A model generated the notes under the pieces. It saw nothing but the letters and a program-made list of their open reading frames with translations, had not been told where the DNA came from and did not search any database. Position numbers and translations under genes: made by a program. Source: Craterostigma plantagineum (taxonomy: Eukaryota > Streptophyta > Magnoliopsida > Lamiales > Linderniaceae). Taken from it: a stretch of DNA of 64,000 nt. The stretch lies in NCBI GenBank assembly GCA_027422505.1, contig JAPQWV010000018.1, positions 14,836,001 to 14,900,000 on the forward strand, written 5' to 3'. Position 1 is the first letter of the stretch. Each line of letters begins with the position of its first letter. Of this stretch, positions 1 through 11,866 are shown one piece after another.

Positions 1-1690
1 GGCCCTGATTACAATATAGCAGACAAGCGAGGAATCTCCCTAAATGCCAAAGCAAAGAACATGATAGCCTGCGCGCTCACAAGAGAAGAGTACAATCGTG
101 TGAGCTCATGCGAATCTGCCAAAAATATGTGGGACACGCTTCAAGTCCCACATGAAGGACCACTCGAGTTGTGCAAGAAAGGATAGCCCTCTTGACTCAC
201 CAATACGAGCTGTTCAAGATGGAGGACAACGAGACCATAAGCCACATGTATGCCAGATTCATGAACATCATTAATCAAATGTTCTCTTTGGGAAAGAAAA
301 TAGAAGATGGTGAGAAGGTGCGAAAAATCCTGAGATCTCTTCCTAAAGAATGGAATCCCAAAGTGACTGCCATCTACGAAGCAAAGGACTTGGACGAACT
401 TTCAGTGTCAGAACTGATCGGATCTCTGACCACCTACGAGATGAATCAGATATCCATCAAGGAAAAACCACCGATCCGAAATCAACCAAACATCGCCTTC
501 AATACTGAACAAGACAACGATTCTGAGGGCGAAGAAGAAGAAACTGAGGAAGACCTGCTGGAACAGATCGCCATGCTAACCAGGAAATTCGATAAATTTC
601 GGCTAAGAAGAGAATTCAAAGGAAACTCCAAGTTCCAACCTAGGAACAAGGGAATATCATCATCCGAGAACAATGTGCGGAAATGCTTCAAGTGTAACAA
701 GCCAGGCCACTTCGCCTCAAACTGCTCGATGGAAAATGGTGACAAAAAGATAATGAAGCAGAAGGCCATGGTCACGAGCTGGGAAGAGGCCGGAAGCGGA
801 GAGGAGGAAGATCTCGCCTACATGGCCGCGGATGATGATCAGGTATCGGATTCATCCACTATTAAGAAAATATTATTTCTGAATGAATTATATGCTATGC
901 AAGATGAATCTCATGATAACGCTTCCTCAGCCCTTGAAGTAGGTGAAAAAGATGAGATGTTCGAAATAATTCAAAATGCAGAAAGAAGGATTAAGTCACT
1001 CAATTCACAAGTAAATGGTCTAATTAGGCAGCGAGATGAAGTGGCTAGAGATAAGCATCAAACGGATCTAGAAAATGAGCGCCCGAGAGCCGTGCTAGAG
1101 ACTCTTAAGAAAGAAAAAGCTTTGTGTAATTGCGAGAAGTTTAGGAAGCAAAAGAATATATCTAGAGACATGTCCGCTCTTAAGGATTTCTTAGAAGAAA
1201 AATCTCGTACTAATGTTAGACTTCTTGAAGGACAACAAAATCTTGATATGTTACTTAGTATTCCTGCACATATCGGGAAAACAGGAATAGGATATTCCAC
1301 GACACATGAACACGCTGCACCTCCACAAAATGTTAGGAAACCTAAATGTTTTTCATGTGGTCGTCTTGGTCATTATGCTAACCATTGTTTCTTGAAGGAA
1401 GCTGATAAATCTAGATATGTCTGGAGACCTAAGAAAGTTCCTGAAGTCTCTAACTCTGGCCAGCCTGTGTCTGAGAGATCACCGCCTGTGATACATGATA
1501 TACCACGTGTTAACAGGAATTATTTTGCTGCTAACCGTTTAGGACCCAATCAAAATTGGGCACCTCAGAAAAGAACTGATTCATGCAGGTACAAAGAAGA
1601 AAATCCAGTAAGAAGAACAAGTGGTACCTCGACAGTGGGTATGATGGAGGATATGTCAGTAATGTGTCGGTGAAAGCGTATGATGGAGGG
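1..1690 (+). pseudogene. Copia A gag (Sirevirus-like), 5' truncated by the window
   Basis: Gag polyprotein of a Ty1/copia element. Positions 1-168 read in another frame from the main stretch (171-1673), so a single-base frameshift lies near 150-165. The N-terminal part resembles the UBN2 gag family (YARFMNIINQMF, then LRSLPKEWNPKVTAIYEAKD). A first CCHC zinc knuckle (CFKCNKPGHFASNC) lies near residues 174-187. A long charged coiled-coil region follows, then a second knuckle (CFSCGRLGHYANHC). Gag binds and packages element RNA in cytoplasmic particles. The end of the frame runs into a protease start (KWYLDSG at about 1618-1640). The acidic, coiled-coil C-terminus and the very long 3' region of the element suggest the Sirevirus/Maximus group; that lineage call is inference. 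Confidence 0.85.
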
Positions 1691-1784
1691 ATGTCTCCTA
1701 CGCCGACAACACAAAAGCTAAGCTTATAATTGAACTGTCGGTAACAATTTACATACTACTATAGATGACGTATGGTTAGTTAAG
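1615..1784 (+). pseudogene. Copia A aspartic protease remnant, split by Gypsy 1
   Basis: The motif WYLDSG (Copia protease active-site D-S-G) is readable near 1620, but the residues that usually follow (C-x-x-H-M-T-G) are missing or replaced. A frame change near 1690 restores a Copia-like stretch (YADNTKAKL, then TIDDVWLVK) running up to 1784. The frame resumes at 20370 with NLEHNLISISQLCAKG, which normally follows directly. The protease-to-integrase linker is therefore cut exactly at the Gypsy 1 insertion. Confidence 0.8.
1780..1784 (+). repeat. Gypsy 1 target site duplication, left copy
   Basis: TTAAG lies directly before the LTR start (TGTAATAACC). The same five bases follow the 3' LTR end at 20370-20374. 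Confidence 0.93.
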
Positions 1785-2450
1785 TGTAATAACCGTAAAA
1801 TTTAATACGGGATTTTAGATAAGTAAATGTGTAATTCGGTGGATTATGAAGCTTGATAAAGAAATTTAAACTGTGAAACAAGAATATAAATTTTAATGGG
1901 TTCAAATAAAATTCGAAATTGACCCTAGGAGCTAAATAAAACCTAATAGGTTAAGGTAAATCAAGCTTGGGTTATAGTTAATAGGGTTTAAATAAACTTC
2001 AAAATAAAGCCCACAAGCCCAAAGTATAAGATAAACATGAGATTGCTTAACCCTAAGGTAAAATTCGCCACTTACCAAACTATCTAATCAACATCATTTT
2101 TGAGAACTTTATTATAGTGTATATCCTTAGTTGTGAGTTAAAAACGAAATTCCAATACCTACGAAAGAAACCATACGAGGAAAAGGAGAAAGAATACTAA
2201 AGCACTTCAACTCCATAAAACCAACAATTCGACAACTTGAGCAAGGAATAACAATTCGACAATTTAAGCAAGGTATATTTCTTGAACATAGTGTATTCAA
2301 ATCATTTTCCATGAAGTTATATACTGATCTAGTGACTAAGTGAGGATTCTTAATAATTTCGTGGGTTGCCATGTTTGGGGAAACCCTAGTTCGTCAAGAT
2401 TTAATCATGACTCTTGTAGCTATTTAATCTCGGTAGTATATGCTTTTACA

Positions 2451-2492
<42 letters not shown>

Positions 2493-4048
2493 GATTTAAG
2501 TATTATTAAATAGGTTATGCAATTTTGATAGAATGATATAGATTCAGTAGTCTTCGAAATGAACTAGAGGTTTCATGGGTTTCGATATTTATAAGGTCTC
2601 GATATTTATATGTCTCGACATTTATATTGGTAAAGACCTCGACATTTGTACGAATATTTCGACATTTCTTTTCAATTAAGGATCTCGATTTCATGTTAAC
2701 AAAGATTTCGAAATTTCTTCATAGAATAATCTCGAGATGTGTCTTATGAGAATCTCGACACCATCAAGGATTTCGACATGATAGGAACAGTTTCGAGATG
2801 TAACATAAGGAGAATCCGAAATATAATGGTTTTCGATATAATAAGATTTCGACATTGTGTTATAAGTTAATAAATTTTCAGTATTTTAGAACTTTGCTAT
2901 TTCTAGGGTTTTCGATATTTTAGGGTTTATTTATTTTTAGGGATTTTATTATTTCTAGGTTTTCATAAATTTTAGGGTTTTGATAATTTTAGCATTTTCG
3001 AAACTTATGTGACTTAGTAAATTTATTGATGTGAAAATATTTTCAATATTCAGAGGATCGAAGCGTAAGAAATTTACCGACTTCGTGACTAATTTTATCA
3101 GGAGGACAGGTAGGTGGATCATCCATCTACAATACGTAAACACATTTATGTGTTTATGTGATTATGTGATTTACGTGAGTTATGTGATTTACGTATTTTA
3201 CGTGTTCTACGTACGTTTCATGTGAATCATGTTTTTATGTGTTATTGCGATTATATGCATGGCACGTGCATATCACGTCAAGCTAAAAGATGATTTCCAC
3301 CGTATTGAGACGGTGATGATTCGACATGTTGTTACGTGGGGTAGATTGAGAATATTTGTGACCGGTTAGGCTCACAGGATTCCTGGCGGAGACAGACGTG
3401 ATCGATCTGTCTAATCGGACGTGGTCGGTTCGAGGTGCACGCTGCCAGAAGGGATACGGGTGTTATCACCCATGATGTATATATATATATATATGGATAC
3501 GGGCGTTATCGCCCATGACTTATGGATACGGGTTTAACCACCCATGACATTGGATTCGGGTGTGATCACGTGACCACCCACGATATTTATTGCGCGCGTG
3601 AGCCTAACCTAGGGCCCTGTGTTGTGTGAAATAAGAATGTGGGAAAAGAAGAGTGTGCATTATATCATGTTGTGAGATATTGGGATTGGGGTTGAGTGCA
3701 CACTTGCATACACGCATTTTATTCACCTACTGGGCAAATCGCTCAGTGTTTACGTGTTGTAGGTACTAAGTCTAGCACTGATGCGCGACAAGACTGAGGC
3801 GGCTGGTGGCGGTGCTCCACGGGCTTTTGAGGGCGGTGCGGTACATGGATGAAGACTTGTGGAGCGGCTTTAGGACTTTTGGTTCTTTTGATATTTTTGG
3901 GGCTTCGGCCCGTGTATAGAGATAACGATGTAGACGGATTTTATATATATATATTATTTTAGGAAAAAGTTTTAATTATAAGGGCCTTCCGCGGCTTACG
4001 TTGCGGAAATCCGCCACTAATCGTACTTAGAAAAGTAGGGTTGCCACA
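1785..4048 (+). repeat. Gypsy 1 5' LTR
   Basis: Begins TGTAATAACC and ends TTGCCACA, just before the primer-binding site. It matches 8592-9147 plus 18771-20369, apart from the interrupted part. It contains an (AT)n tract at 2453-2486, a second TA tract near 3478-3494, and short repeated 'tctcgacattt'-like words at about 2590-2880. Length is 2264 bp. Confidence 0.93.
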
Positions 4049-4050
4049 GG

Positions 4051-4062
4051 TGGTATCAGAGC
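4051..4062 (+). other. Gypsy 1 primer-binding site (initiator tRNA-Met)
   Basis: TGGTATCAGAGC two bases after the 5' LTR is the standard plant tRNA-iMet primer-binding sequence for minus-strand DNA synthesis. Confidence 0.92.
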
Positions 4063-4209
4063 CAGGTTTTAGATTCTGAACACTGTCCATGTACTGCCGC
4101 TCAAAAGCCTGGAGAACCAGCCTGGCATGTAAGTTTAAATAATTGATTATATGATTATGTGTTATTTGATATATGTGCTTTATGTGAATGATTGTAGAAC
4201 TAGTTTAAC

Positions 4210-5170
4210 ATGCCAAAGGGACGTCGGGAGTATGTGGGTAGTTCTAATGGGGACCGCTCTACTATACATCAACTGACCGATCTGATCCGACGACAGTCCG
4301 ATCAGATTAACGACCTCATTCACCGTCAAAATTCCTCGGAGCGTTACTCATCCCCGGGCTTAGAACGTGTAGAAGCGGCCGGGGAGAGGTTCCAAAGATT
4401 AAACCCTCCTATGTTCGAGGAGGCCCCCGATCCTACCTATGCGGAGGATTGGCTCAGAACAATCGAGAATATGTTCCGCGTTAGCCACTTGCCTTACTGA
4501 GAAGGTGACTTGTGCCACCTTCGTGTTGCGTGGGAACGCGGGCTACTGGTGGGACACTATTCAGGTGCTAGAGGATCCCATACCTGGGAAAGGTTCATAA
4601 CGCTCTTCCGAGGAAGGTATTTCACGGCGCCGGATAGGGCGCAAAAGCTGAACGAATTCATCAATCTCAAGCAAGGAGGAATGTCAGTGGCGGATTACAT
4701 CCGCAAATTCGAGCAACTTTCGAGATTTGCGCCACATATAGTGGCTACTGATGAGCTGAAGATCGAACGTTTCTAGAAGGTCTCAAACCCGAGATCTTTC
4801 GAAGCGTAAGCATGTACGACACGGAGGGAAAGACGTATGCGCATATCGCTGATGGGCCATCTTAGCTGAACCGGCGGAGACTAGAGTTGCTAAGGCACAA
4901 GATACAAAGAGGAGAATAGAAGGTTAGCAAGGAGGAGGAACTCAGAAACGTCGGTTCTTTGGAAAGGCGCCAAACTATCGCGGGAATCAACAGGGTCAAC
5001 AGAATTGGCGACCAAGGCCAAATCAGGGACCGGTTAATATTCCAAACCGACCTCCGAATACCACACCACAGTGTCAACAATGCGGACGCTATCACTTTGG
5101 CGTATGTCGTACTCCACAGTGGTTTCGATGCGGAAAGGTTGGACACTATGCCAGGACGTGTCATGTGAAT
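4210..5170 (+). pseudogene. Gypsy 1 gag
   Basis: Starts MPKGRREYVG at 4210 and reads through FQRLNPPMFEEAPDPTYAEDWL, the conserved start of the retrotransposon gag domain in Tekay-type elements. A TGA at 4498 ends the first stretch. The frame resumes near 4510-4776 (FITLFRGRYF, LKQGGMSVADYIRKFEQLSRFAP). Further shifts follow before a cysteine-rich region at about 5075-5165 (CQQCGRYHF then RCGKVGHYARTC), a degenerate pair of zinc knuckles. Not translatable as one protein. Confidence 0.88.
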
Positions 5171-5701
5171 GTGCCTCAAGTCCCGAATCAACCATTGGTC
5201 CGACCCCCTCCAGTGCCAGCACGAGTTTTTACTCTGACTAACGAGGAGGCTACAGCAAACCCTTCCGTAGTGACGGATACGTTAACTATTTATAACATGC
5301 CTACTTCCGTGTTAATTGACTCTAGAGCCACACATTCCTCCGTGTCGGCCAAATACGTGGAAAAGGTGGGAATCTCTCCTGCCTTATCTGAATACAGCTA
5401 CATAGTTAGCTTACCACACGGTGATCCAACACGCACTAGTCAAGTGCTAAAAGGATGTTCCGTGGACGTTGAGGGTAGAAATTTGAGCGTCGACCTGATT
5501 GTAATCCCCATGAACGACTACGATGTCATCTTTGGGATGGATTGGCTTTCAAGATATGGGGCCATCATAGATTGTAATAAGAAAGTCGTAAATTTCCAAA
5601 TGCCCGAAGAAGAGGTGTTCACTTTTTCGGGTAAAGCCAGTTCGAATTGTATTCCACGAATCTCTGCTAAAGGCTCAACGAATATTGAGATTCGGTTGTG
5701 A
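5165..5701 (+). pseudogene. Gypsy 1 protease region
   Basis: Retropepsin-like region. The usual active site D-S-G-A reads D-S-R-A here (VLIDSRATHSS at about 5314-5345), a glycine-to-arginine change that should inactivate the enzyme. The conserved strand containing VIFGMDWLSRYGAIIDC follows at about 5525-5580. A stop at 5699-5701 and a frame change separate it from RT. Confidence 0.85.
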
Positions 5702-6697
5702 GTCTTACCTCGTGTATGCGGTGAAGGCGGATGAGTTACCTCAGCCAGAACTGAAAGACCTACCGATTGTCGATGAATATGCCGATGTATTTCCCGATGA
5801 TCTCCCGTGGTTACCCCCTGATCGAGAAATACAATTTACAATAGATCTAATGCCGGGGTCTGCCCCAATCTCTAAAGCTCCATATCGCCTAGCGCCCAAT
5901 GAACTGAAGGAGTTAAAGGAACAACTGGAAGATTTACTGCAGAAAGGGTTTATCCAACCCAGTTTTTCACCGTGGGGAGCACCAGTCCTATTTGTACGGA
6001 AGAAGGATGGGTCGATGTGACTATGCATCGACTATCGAGAGCTGAACAAAATCACGATCAAGAATAAATATCCGTTACCAAGGATCGATGATCTATTCGA
6101 CCAACTACAGGGTGCTACGGTATTCTCAAAAATCGATCTCCGTTCGGGATACCATCAATTAAAGATCAGGGAGACAGATGTCCCTAAAACAGCATTCAGT
6201 ACGAGGTACGGCCACTACGAGTTTTTGGTCATGCCTTTGGACTGACTAATGCCCCAGCTGCATTTATGGATCTCATGAACCGAGTCTTTAAAGACTATCT
6301 TGATCAATTTGTCATCGTCTTCATCGATGATATTTTGATCTACTCAAAGATGAGAGCTGAACACGAGAGTCATTTACGAATCGTCTTAGAAATCTTGCGT
6401 GAAAAACAGCTTTATGCCAAATTCAAGAAATGCGAATTTTGGCTTGAGCAAGTAGCTTTCTTGGGACACGTGATTTCTGGGAATGGAATCTCTGTGGACC
6501 CGAGTAAGGTTGAGGCCATGAACAATTGGCCACGACCGACTACTCCGACCGAGGTTCGAAGTTTCCTAGGACTTGCGGGATACTACCGTAAGTTCATAGC
6601 TGACTTCTCTAGCATTGCCTCGACTCTGACGAACTTGACTAGGAAGAACGTATCTTCAAGTGGTCTGAAGCTTGCGAACAAAGCTTTCAGGAATTGA
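5685..6697 (+). pseudogene. Gypsy 1 reverse transcriptase
   Basis: RT domain of a Ty3/gypsy pol. Visible motifs in order: [73 protein letters not shown], the catalytic box [10 protein letters not shown] at about 6320-6350, then [23 protein letters not shown] at about 6018 replaces the residue before the conserved CIDYREL motif. A frameshift near 6235-6245 disrupts the VMPFGLTNAP motif. A further frameshift near 6660-6690 leads into RNase H. Confidence 0.9.
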
Positions 6698-7110
6698 AGA
6701 AACGACTCACTTCTGCTCCCATCCTAACAATACCATCGGGAACGGGAGGATTCTCGATGCCTCGAATAACGGACTAGGATGCGTGCTAATGCAGAATGGG
6801 AAGGTGATCGCTTATGCTTCACGACAACTAAAAGAATACGAAAAGAACTACCCAACGCACGACTTAGAACTTGCAGCAATCGTCCTCACCTTGAAGATTT
6901 GGAGACACTACCTGTACGGAGAAAGGTGCAAAATCTTTACAGACCATAAGAGTCTGAAATATTTCTTCACCCAGAAAGAGCTGAATATGAGGCAACGACG
7001 ATGGCTGGAGCTTGTAAAAGACTACGACTGCGTTATCAATTATCATCCGGGCAAAGCAAACGTAGTCGCAGATGCGCTCAGTCGAAAGGCAGTGAGTACG
7101 GAATTGCACA
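6672..7110 (+). pseudogene. Gypsy 1 RNase H
   Basis: Ribonuclease H domain removing RNA from the RNA-DNA hybrid. Visible: [26 protein letters not shown], then [21 protein letters not shown], then [24 protein letters not shown], ending at the typical [15 protein letters not shown] border. The acidic residues in these motifs are retained, but the domain is out of frame with RT. Confidence 0.88.
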
Positions 7111-8250
7111 GACTAGGAGTGGAAATAGTCAATTTAGGCGAAGTCGAGACGAAACTAGCAGCACTGACTCAGCCGACGTTGCTAGAACGAATTCAAAAAG
7201 CACAAGAAGAGGATGAGTTTTACCTGAAGGCAAAAGACGCACTACCCGAAGACTTTGAAACCCGGGCAAATGGAACCTTATTATACAAGAATCGGCTATA
7301 CGTGCCCAACGACGAGGAGTTACGACGAACGATAATGACAGAAGCCCACACAACAACATACTCTGTACATCCAGGAGCTACAAAGATGTACCAAGATTTA
7401 CGGATGATATATTGGTGGCCAGGAATGAAGAAGGATGTCGCCACGTTCGTAAGTAGATGTATGACATGCCAGCTGATCAAAGCGGAACACCAGCGACCAG
7501 CTGGAACTCTGCAGCCTTTACCGATTCCTGAATGGAAATGGGACCATATCACGATGTACTTCGTCGTTGGTTTGCCTAAAACGACGAAAGGGCACGATGC
7601 CATTTGTGTGATTGTTGATCGCCTAACCAAATCAGCCCATTTCATTCCTATTAGCTCCACTTTCTCTATGCAACGATATGCCGAATTGTACATTCAGGAA
7701 ATTGTTGACTCCATGGAATCCCAATCTCTATCGTCTCGGATCGAGATTCGAGATTTCTATCCAATTTCTGGCAGAGCCTACAAAAAGCGATGGGTACGAA
7801 GCTCTCGTTCAGTACTGCATATCATCCCCAGACCGATGGGCAGTCTGAACGGACGATCCAAACCCTTGAGGACATGTTACGAGCTTGCGTGCTAGACTTC
7901 AAGGGAAATTAGAGCAAATATTTGCCGCTGATCGAATTTTCTTACAACAATAGCTTCCATGCTACAGTTGGAATGGCACCGTACGAGGCATTGTACGGGC
8001 GTAAGTGCCGATCCCCAGTCCATTGGGACGAAATCGGTGAGCGAACACTGTTAGGACCTGGTATGATCCGAGAGATGACAAAAGCTGTGACGAAGATTCG
8101 GGAAAGGATGCGAACCGCACAGAGTCGTCAAAAGAGCTACGCAGATCACCGACGACGACCATTGGAATTTGCAGAAGGTGACCAAGTATTTCTAAAGATC
8201 TCCCCAATGAAAGGAGTAAAGCATTTTGAAAGAAGGGCAAGCTAAGTCGC
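7111..8250 (+). pseudogene. Gypsy 1 integrase
   Basis: Integrase following RNase H. The N-terminal zinc-binding HHCC motif is intact (H..H in [20 protein letters not shown] in [11 protein letters not shown]). The first catalytic block is readable ([17 protein letters not shown]). A shift after about 7700 destroys the second and third catalytic blocks (7710-7900). The frame is recovered at 7922-8245 (FSYNNSFHATVGMAPYEALYGRKCRSP, then EGDQVFLKISPMKGV). Confidence 0.88.
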
Positions 8251-8259
8251 GGTATCAAT

Positions 8260-8578
8260 TAGAGTTGCCAGCTTCCCTATCGCAAGTTCACGACGTATTT
8301 CACGTATCGACATTATGAAAGTACGTCGCGGATCCGAGCCACGTTCTTCAGAACGAGCTTCTTTATCAACAGCTCAAGCTCGACTTGAGTTACGAAGAGA
8401 AGCCTATAGAGATTTTGGTGTACGAATCGAAACGATAACGGAATAAGACTATTCCGTTAGTTAAGGTTTTGTGGCGGAATCACTCAGTTGAGGAAGCCAC
8501 TTGGGAGCGTGAAGATGACATGAGAGTTCGTATCCCGAGTTATTCCAGTCGGCGTAATTTCGGGGACGAAATTCTTTT
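8260..8578 (+). pseudogene. Gypsy 1 integrase C-terminus with chromodomain-like segment
   Basis: Frame pieces at about 8400-8570 read KPIEILVYES, then KTIPLVKVLWRNHSVEEATWE, the typical C-terminal chromodomain-like end of Tekay/Del chromoviruses, which tethers integration to heterochromatin in that lineage. Stops (for example TAA near 8434) break it. Confidence 0.75.
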
Positions 8579-8591
8579 AAGGAGAGGAGGA
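8579..8591 (+). other. Gypsy 1 polypurine tract
   Basis: AAGGAGAGGAGGA lies immediately before the 3' LTR start, where plus-strand DNA synthesis is primed. Confidence 0.88.
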
Positions 8592-9147
8592 TGTAATAAC
8601 CGTAAAATTTAATACGGGATTTAGATAAGTAAATGTGTAATTCGGTGGATTATGAAGCTTGATAAAGAAATTTAAACTGTGAAACAAGAATATAAATTTT
8701 AATGGGTTCAAATAAAATTCAAAATTGACCCTAGGAGCTAAATAAAACCTAATAGGTTAAGGTAAATCAAGCTTGGGTTATAGTTGATAGGGTTTAAATA
8801 AACTTCAAAATAAAGCCCACAAGCCCAAAGTATAAGATAAACATGAGATTGATTGACCCTAAGGTAAAATTCGCCACTTACCAAACTATCTAATCAACAT
8901 CATTTTTGAGAACTTTATTATAGTGTATATCCTTAGTTGTGAGTTAAAAACGAAATTCCGATACCTACGAAAGAAACCATACGAGGAAAAGGAGAAAGAA
9001 TACTAAAGCACTTCAACTCCATAAAACCAACAATTCGACAACTTGAGCAAGGAATAACAATTCGACAATTTAAGCAAGGTATATTTCTTGAACATAGTGT
9101 ATTCAAATCATTTTCCATGAAGTATATATATATATATATATATATAT
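8592..9147 (+). repeat. Gypsy 1 3' LTR, left part
   Basis: Nearly identical to 1785-2316 of the 5' LTR, then passes into a (TA)n tract (9123-9147). About 135 bp present in the 5' LTR (about 2317-2452) is missing before the tract. The viral sequence starts at 9148. Confidence 0.92.
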
Positions 9148-9242
9148 GATAAAAACAGCTTATCGAACCTCGATAATGATACACGGACTTTGTTTAACCA
9201 GTTTAGTCCAATCAGACCTAAGGTAGTCAAGCCGTCATACCA
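9148..9242 (+). repeat. Viral terminal redundancy, left copy
   Basis: This 95-bp segment (begins GATAAAAACAGC, ends CGTCATACCA) is repeated at 16506-16600 in the same orientation with about one mismatch. It marks the overlap of a permuted circular genome. Confidence 0.9.
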
Positions 9243-9858
9243 AAAATCGAACTTTCGTTAGAAAGCTTTGTTCAAAACTAGTTAACCAAAATATCAATCA
9301 TCAAAAAAGAAATTGGAAAAAGGTACGTGGCGTGTTAAACCTATTAGTCCAGTTATCAAGCTGTAAACAGTTTGATCCCGTTCGGACCCAAGGTATTCCA
9401 GCCTATATACCATAATTCCAAAACAAAGTTAAAATTTTTATTTTTATGATTATTAGAATTAAATCATCGGATACAAGGATCCTTACATGGTAAAATTTTC
9501 AGTTGACTTAATTCAATCGGTAACAACCATGCCCTCAAACGCCTTTCTTTCGGCAACACGGGCTTTGCGAAGAGCCGACACAGAATTAATCAAAATCAAA
9601 TTTTTTCATAACCTTTATCCAAAATTTAATTCTTTTAATCGTTTTTAAAAGATTTTTTGTAAAAGATAATATTAAATACATCATATTAATATATTTATAG
9701 AAATATGATATAAAACCACGATTACGTATTAAGGCATTTTGGTGTAGTTTAACGTGGAAATTAGCCTTCCATTAAGGCTAAAAGACAAAAGATAAATATG
9801 TAAAATAAAATTTACAACTTGCTTAAAAGAGAGAGGAGTCGTACAGAAAGCTTCAACT
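9243..9858 (-). other. Viral intergenic leader region (minus copy)
   Basis: Non-coding. Downstream of the poly(A) signal when read on the minus strand. The stretch at about 9315-9545 recurs at 18541-18768. The stretch at about 9610-9850 matches the plus-strand copy at about 18300-18540 in inverted orientation. No ORF is supported here. Confidence 0.75.
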
Positions 9859-9864
9859 TTTATT
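9859..9864 (-). terminator. Viral poly(A) signal (minus copy)
   Basis: AATAAA on the minus strand, about 130 nt downstream of the TATA-like box. The same order occurs in the plus-strand copy. In caulimovirids this spacing gives a terminally redundant pregenomic RNA. Confidence 0.65.
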
Positions 9865-9901
9865 TCTTAATATTTTTACAGAAGAGAAGGGATTACAATG
9901 A

Positions 9902-9904
<3 letters not shown>

Positions 9905-9943
<39 letters not shown>
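9905..9943. repeat. (GA)n microsatellite in viral leader
   Basis: About 19 GA units. The homologous place in the plus-strand copy (about 18244-18256) has only a short CT run, so the tract expanded in this copy. Confidence 0.9.
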
Positions 9944-9947
<4 letters not shown>

Positions 9948-9992
9948 AAAGAGCGTAAGAAAAGGCACACCTGAAGCATATGAGCTTCGACT

Positions 9993-10001
9993 CTATAAAT
10001 A
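9993..10001 (-). promoter_or_regulatory. Candidate viral pregenomic RNA TATA box (minus copy)
   Basis: TATTTATAG on the minus strand, downstream of the last ORF and upstream of the poly(A) signal. It is conserved in the second copy at 18184-18192. Position and conservation support it; activity cannot be judged. Confidence 0.5.
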
Positions 10002-10169
10002 GAAGAGAAAAGTAAAATACAATAATTAAAGTAAAGAAAATATTTCTTCTTAGCCGCCCCACTTGTTAAAAAGTCTTGACAGTTATCATCAATTTGGCCA
10101 AAAAAGTCTTCGTTCTTATCTTGAGCTTTATTAAAGCTAGTAATCCTTTTTCCATCGTTGATGTCGCTA

Positions 10170-11110
10170 TCAGCTTTTTCTGATCTTATCCATAGCCTCT
10201 TTAATCTCTTTGATCTTGAGAGCATCTTTGACATAGGATTCTTTTATTTCTTCACGAGCTTTAGCAATTTGCTCGACTTTTTCTTTAATAATTGATATTT
10301 CTTGTCTCATTAGGTCCATTGCATTATCTCCGATTATTTCATCAATAATAAAGTCATCCGGATTTTCCGGATCTTGTCCTTCACCAGCAAGGCAAAATTC
10401 TTCGTCATCTTCATTTTTTGAAGATGTCGCCATCGAAATATCACCAATATCCATACCGAAATTTTTTGCAATGTCTTTCTTCATTTCTTCGAAGTAGACA
10501 TCAATAATTTCATTGGGTTTCATTTTACCCTTTTGAAGATTAATCCTTTGAGAAATCATCTCAAAAGGACTAGGAGCTTCTCTTTGCTCACGATTATTAA
10601 TCGCCTTTTTATAAAGAGAAATTTTCTCTTCGATCTTATCTATCGTCTACTGGCTTTCATATTCACCAGTGGCTGTTTTTCTTATCATTCTTTTCCAAAA
10701 CTTTATATAAAAGTTTCGTTTAAGACATGGAATTTTTTGTTGGGTATAACCCACTTCAGGAGTCCATCTCCATATCCATGGAATGCTAAATTCAGTATAA
10801 AAATGTAAAGAAGCCATTGTAGCTCCATAAGAAAGCCACCATTGATAAAACCAATTTGGAATTTCGGACTTATATACATCCGCACAAATTTTTATCCACC
10901 AACAATGTTTTTTGGTATAAAAATACTTTATAAAAAGCATCGATATAATCGTAATAATTAACTTTAATAAGAGTTTTTAACTCAGGATGGAAATATTCCC
11001 TATCTTTTAATGGGTGTATAGCCCATTTTCAGGCGAAATAATTTGCTTGAAAATGATTTTACTAAATGTATAACCTTTTTTCAAAGCATACGGGGTATTT
11101 CCCGCACTAA
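10170..11110 (-). pseudogene. Viral downstream ORF (ORF2-like, coiled coil), minus copy
   Basis: Lies after RNase H and before the promoter. The readable parts are 10647-10940 (tryptophan-rich, contains WFYQWWLSYGA and FSIPWIWRWTPEVGY) and 10170-10559 (acidic middle, then a lysine/glutamate-rich coiled coil ending KEAMDKIRKS). Against the plus-strand copy (about 17150-18014), this copy lacks about 102 bp after YGAT, an in-frame deletion of about 34 residues. It also has stops near 10630-10650. Its function is not known to me. A small coiled-coil protein could be virion-associated, but that is a guess. Confidence 0.7.
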
Positions 11111-11163
11111 AGTGCAAAATTCATGAAAGATACTCACGAGTTAGATAATCAGGAAGACTATTA

Positions 11164-11865
11164 TCACTTCCTTTTTTTATAAATAATTTCAAAATCGAAT
11201 GGGGCTAAATGAGCCTGCCATCTCGCAAACATTTGTTTGGAGACATCATGTTTGTAATCTTTCTGAAACATGAATTTCGCAGCTTGACAATCAGTTTTTA
11301 TTAAAAACTTTTGATTATATAAATCATCCTGAAATTTAAGGACACACTTAACTATAGCGAGAACTTCTCTAGCTTTAGTAGCATAATTTTTCTGAGCATT
11401 ATTCCATTTCCCCGAATGGAATCTAACTAGATATTCTGTTTTATCTTCTGGAGAAACTTGTTTTAAGATTCCTCCGAAGCCTAAATCAGAAGCATCAGTT
11501 TCAATAATTTTTTGCCAATTAGTATTAGCAAGCATTAAACAAGGTAAATGAGTAACCTTATTCTTAATTTTCTTAATTGCTTCAGTGTGACTGTCTGTCC
11601 ACTGACATGGAATCTTTTTTAATCTATCATATAAAATAGATGTATCAATCGCAAGATTCTCATAATAAGCAGAGATATAATTAAGACTCCATAAAAATCT
11701 TTGAAGTTGAGTTTTATCAAGAATTTGGTCTGGAAATTTTGATGCAAACTCAATACTTCTATTAATTGGGTTAACATTACCCTTTTCAATAGTATGACCC
11801 AAAATCTAACTTTTGTTTGAAATAAAACCATTTTTGGGCTAGATATAACTAATCCATTTTGAATA
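11164..11865 (-). pseudogene. Viral RNase H
   Basis: RNase H domain of the viral polymerase. Visible: RT connection segment (LQRFLWSLNYISAYYENLA), the first acidic block TDASDLGFGGIL, the KAREVLAIVKCVLKFQ block, and KTDCQAAKFMF. The readable stretch starts at 11802; a stop near 11805-11810 and a frame change separate it from RT. The end (YKKRKSDNSLPDYLT) marks the C-terminus of the polyprotein. Confidence 0.88.
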
Positions 11866-11866
11866 A

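Noticed and set aside
2127..3225. Short ORFs in the Gypsy 1 LTR
   Set aside because: AT-rich LTR sequence repeated in the other LTR. No domain.
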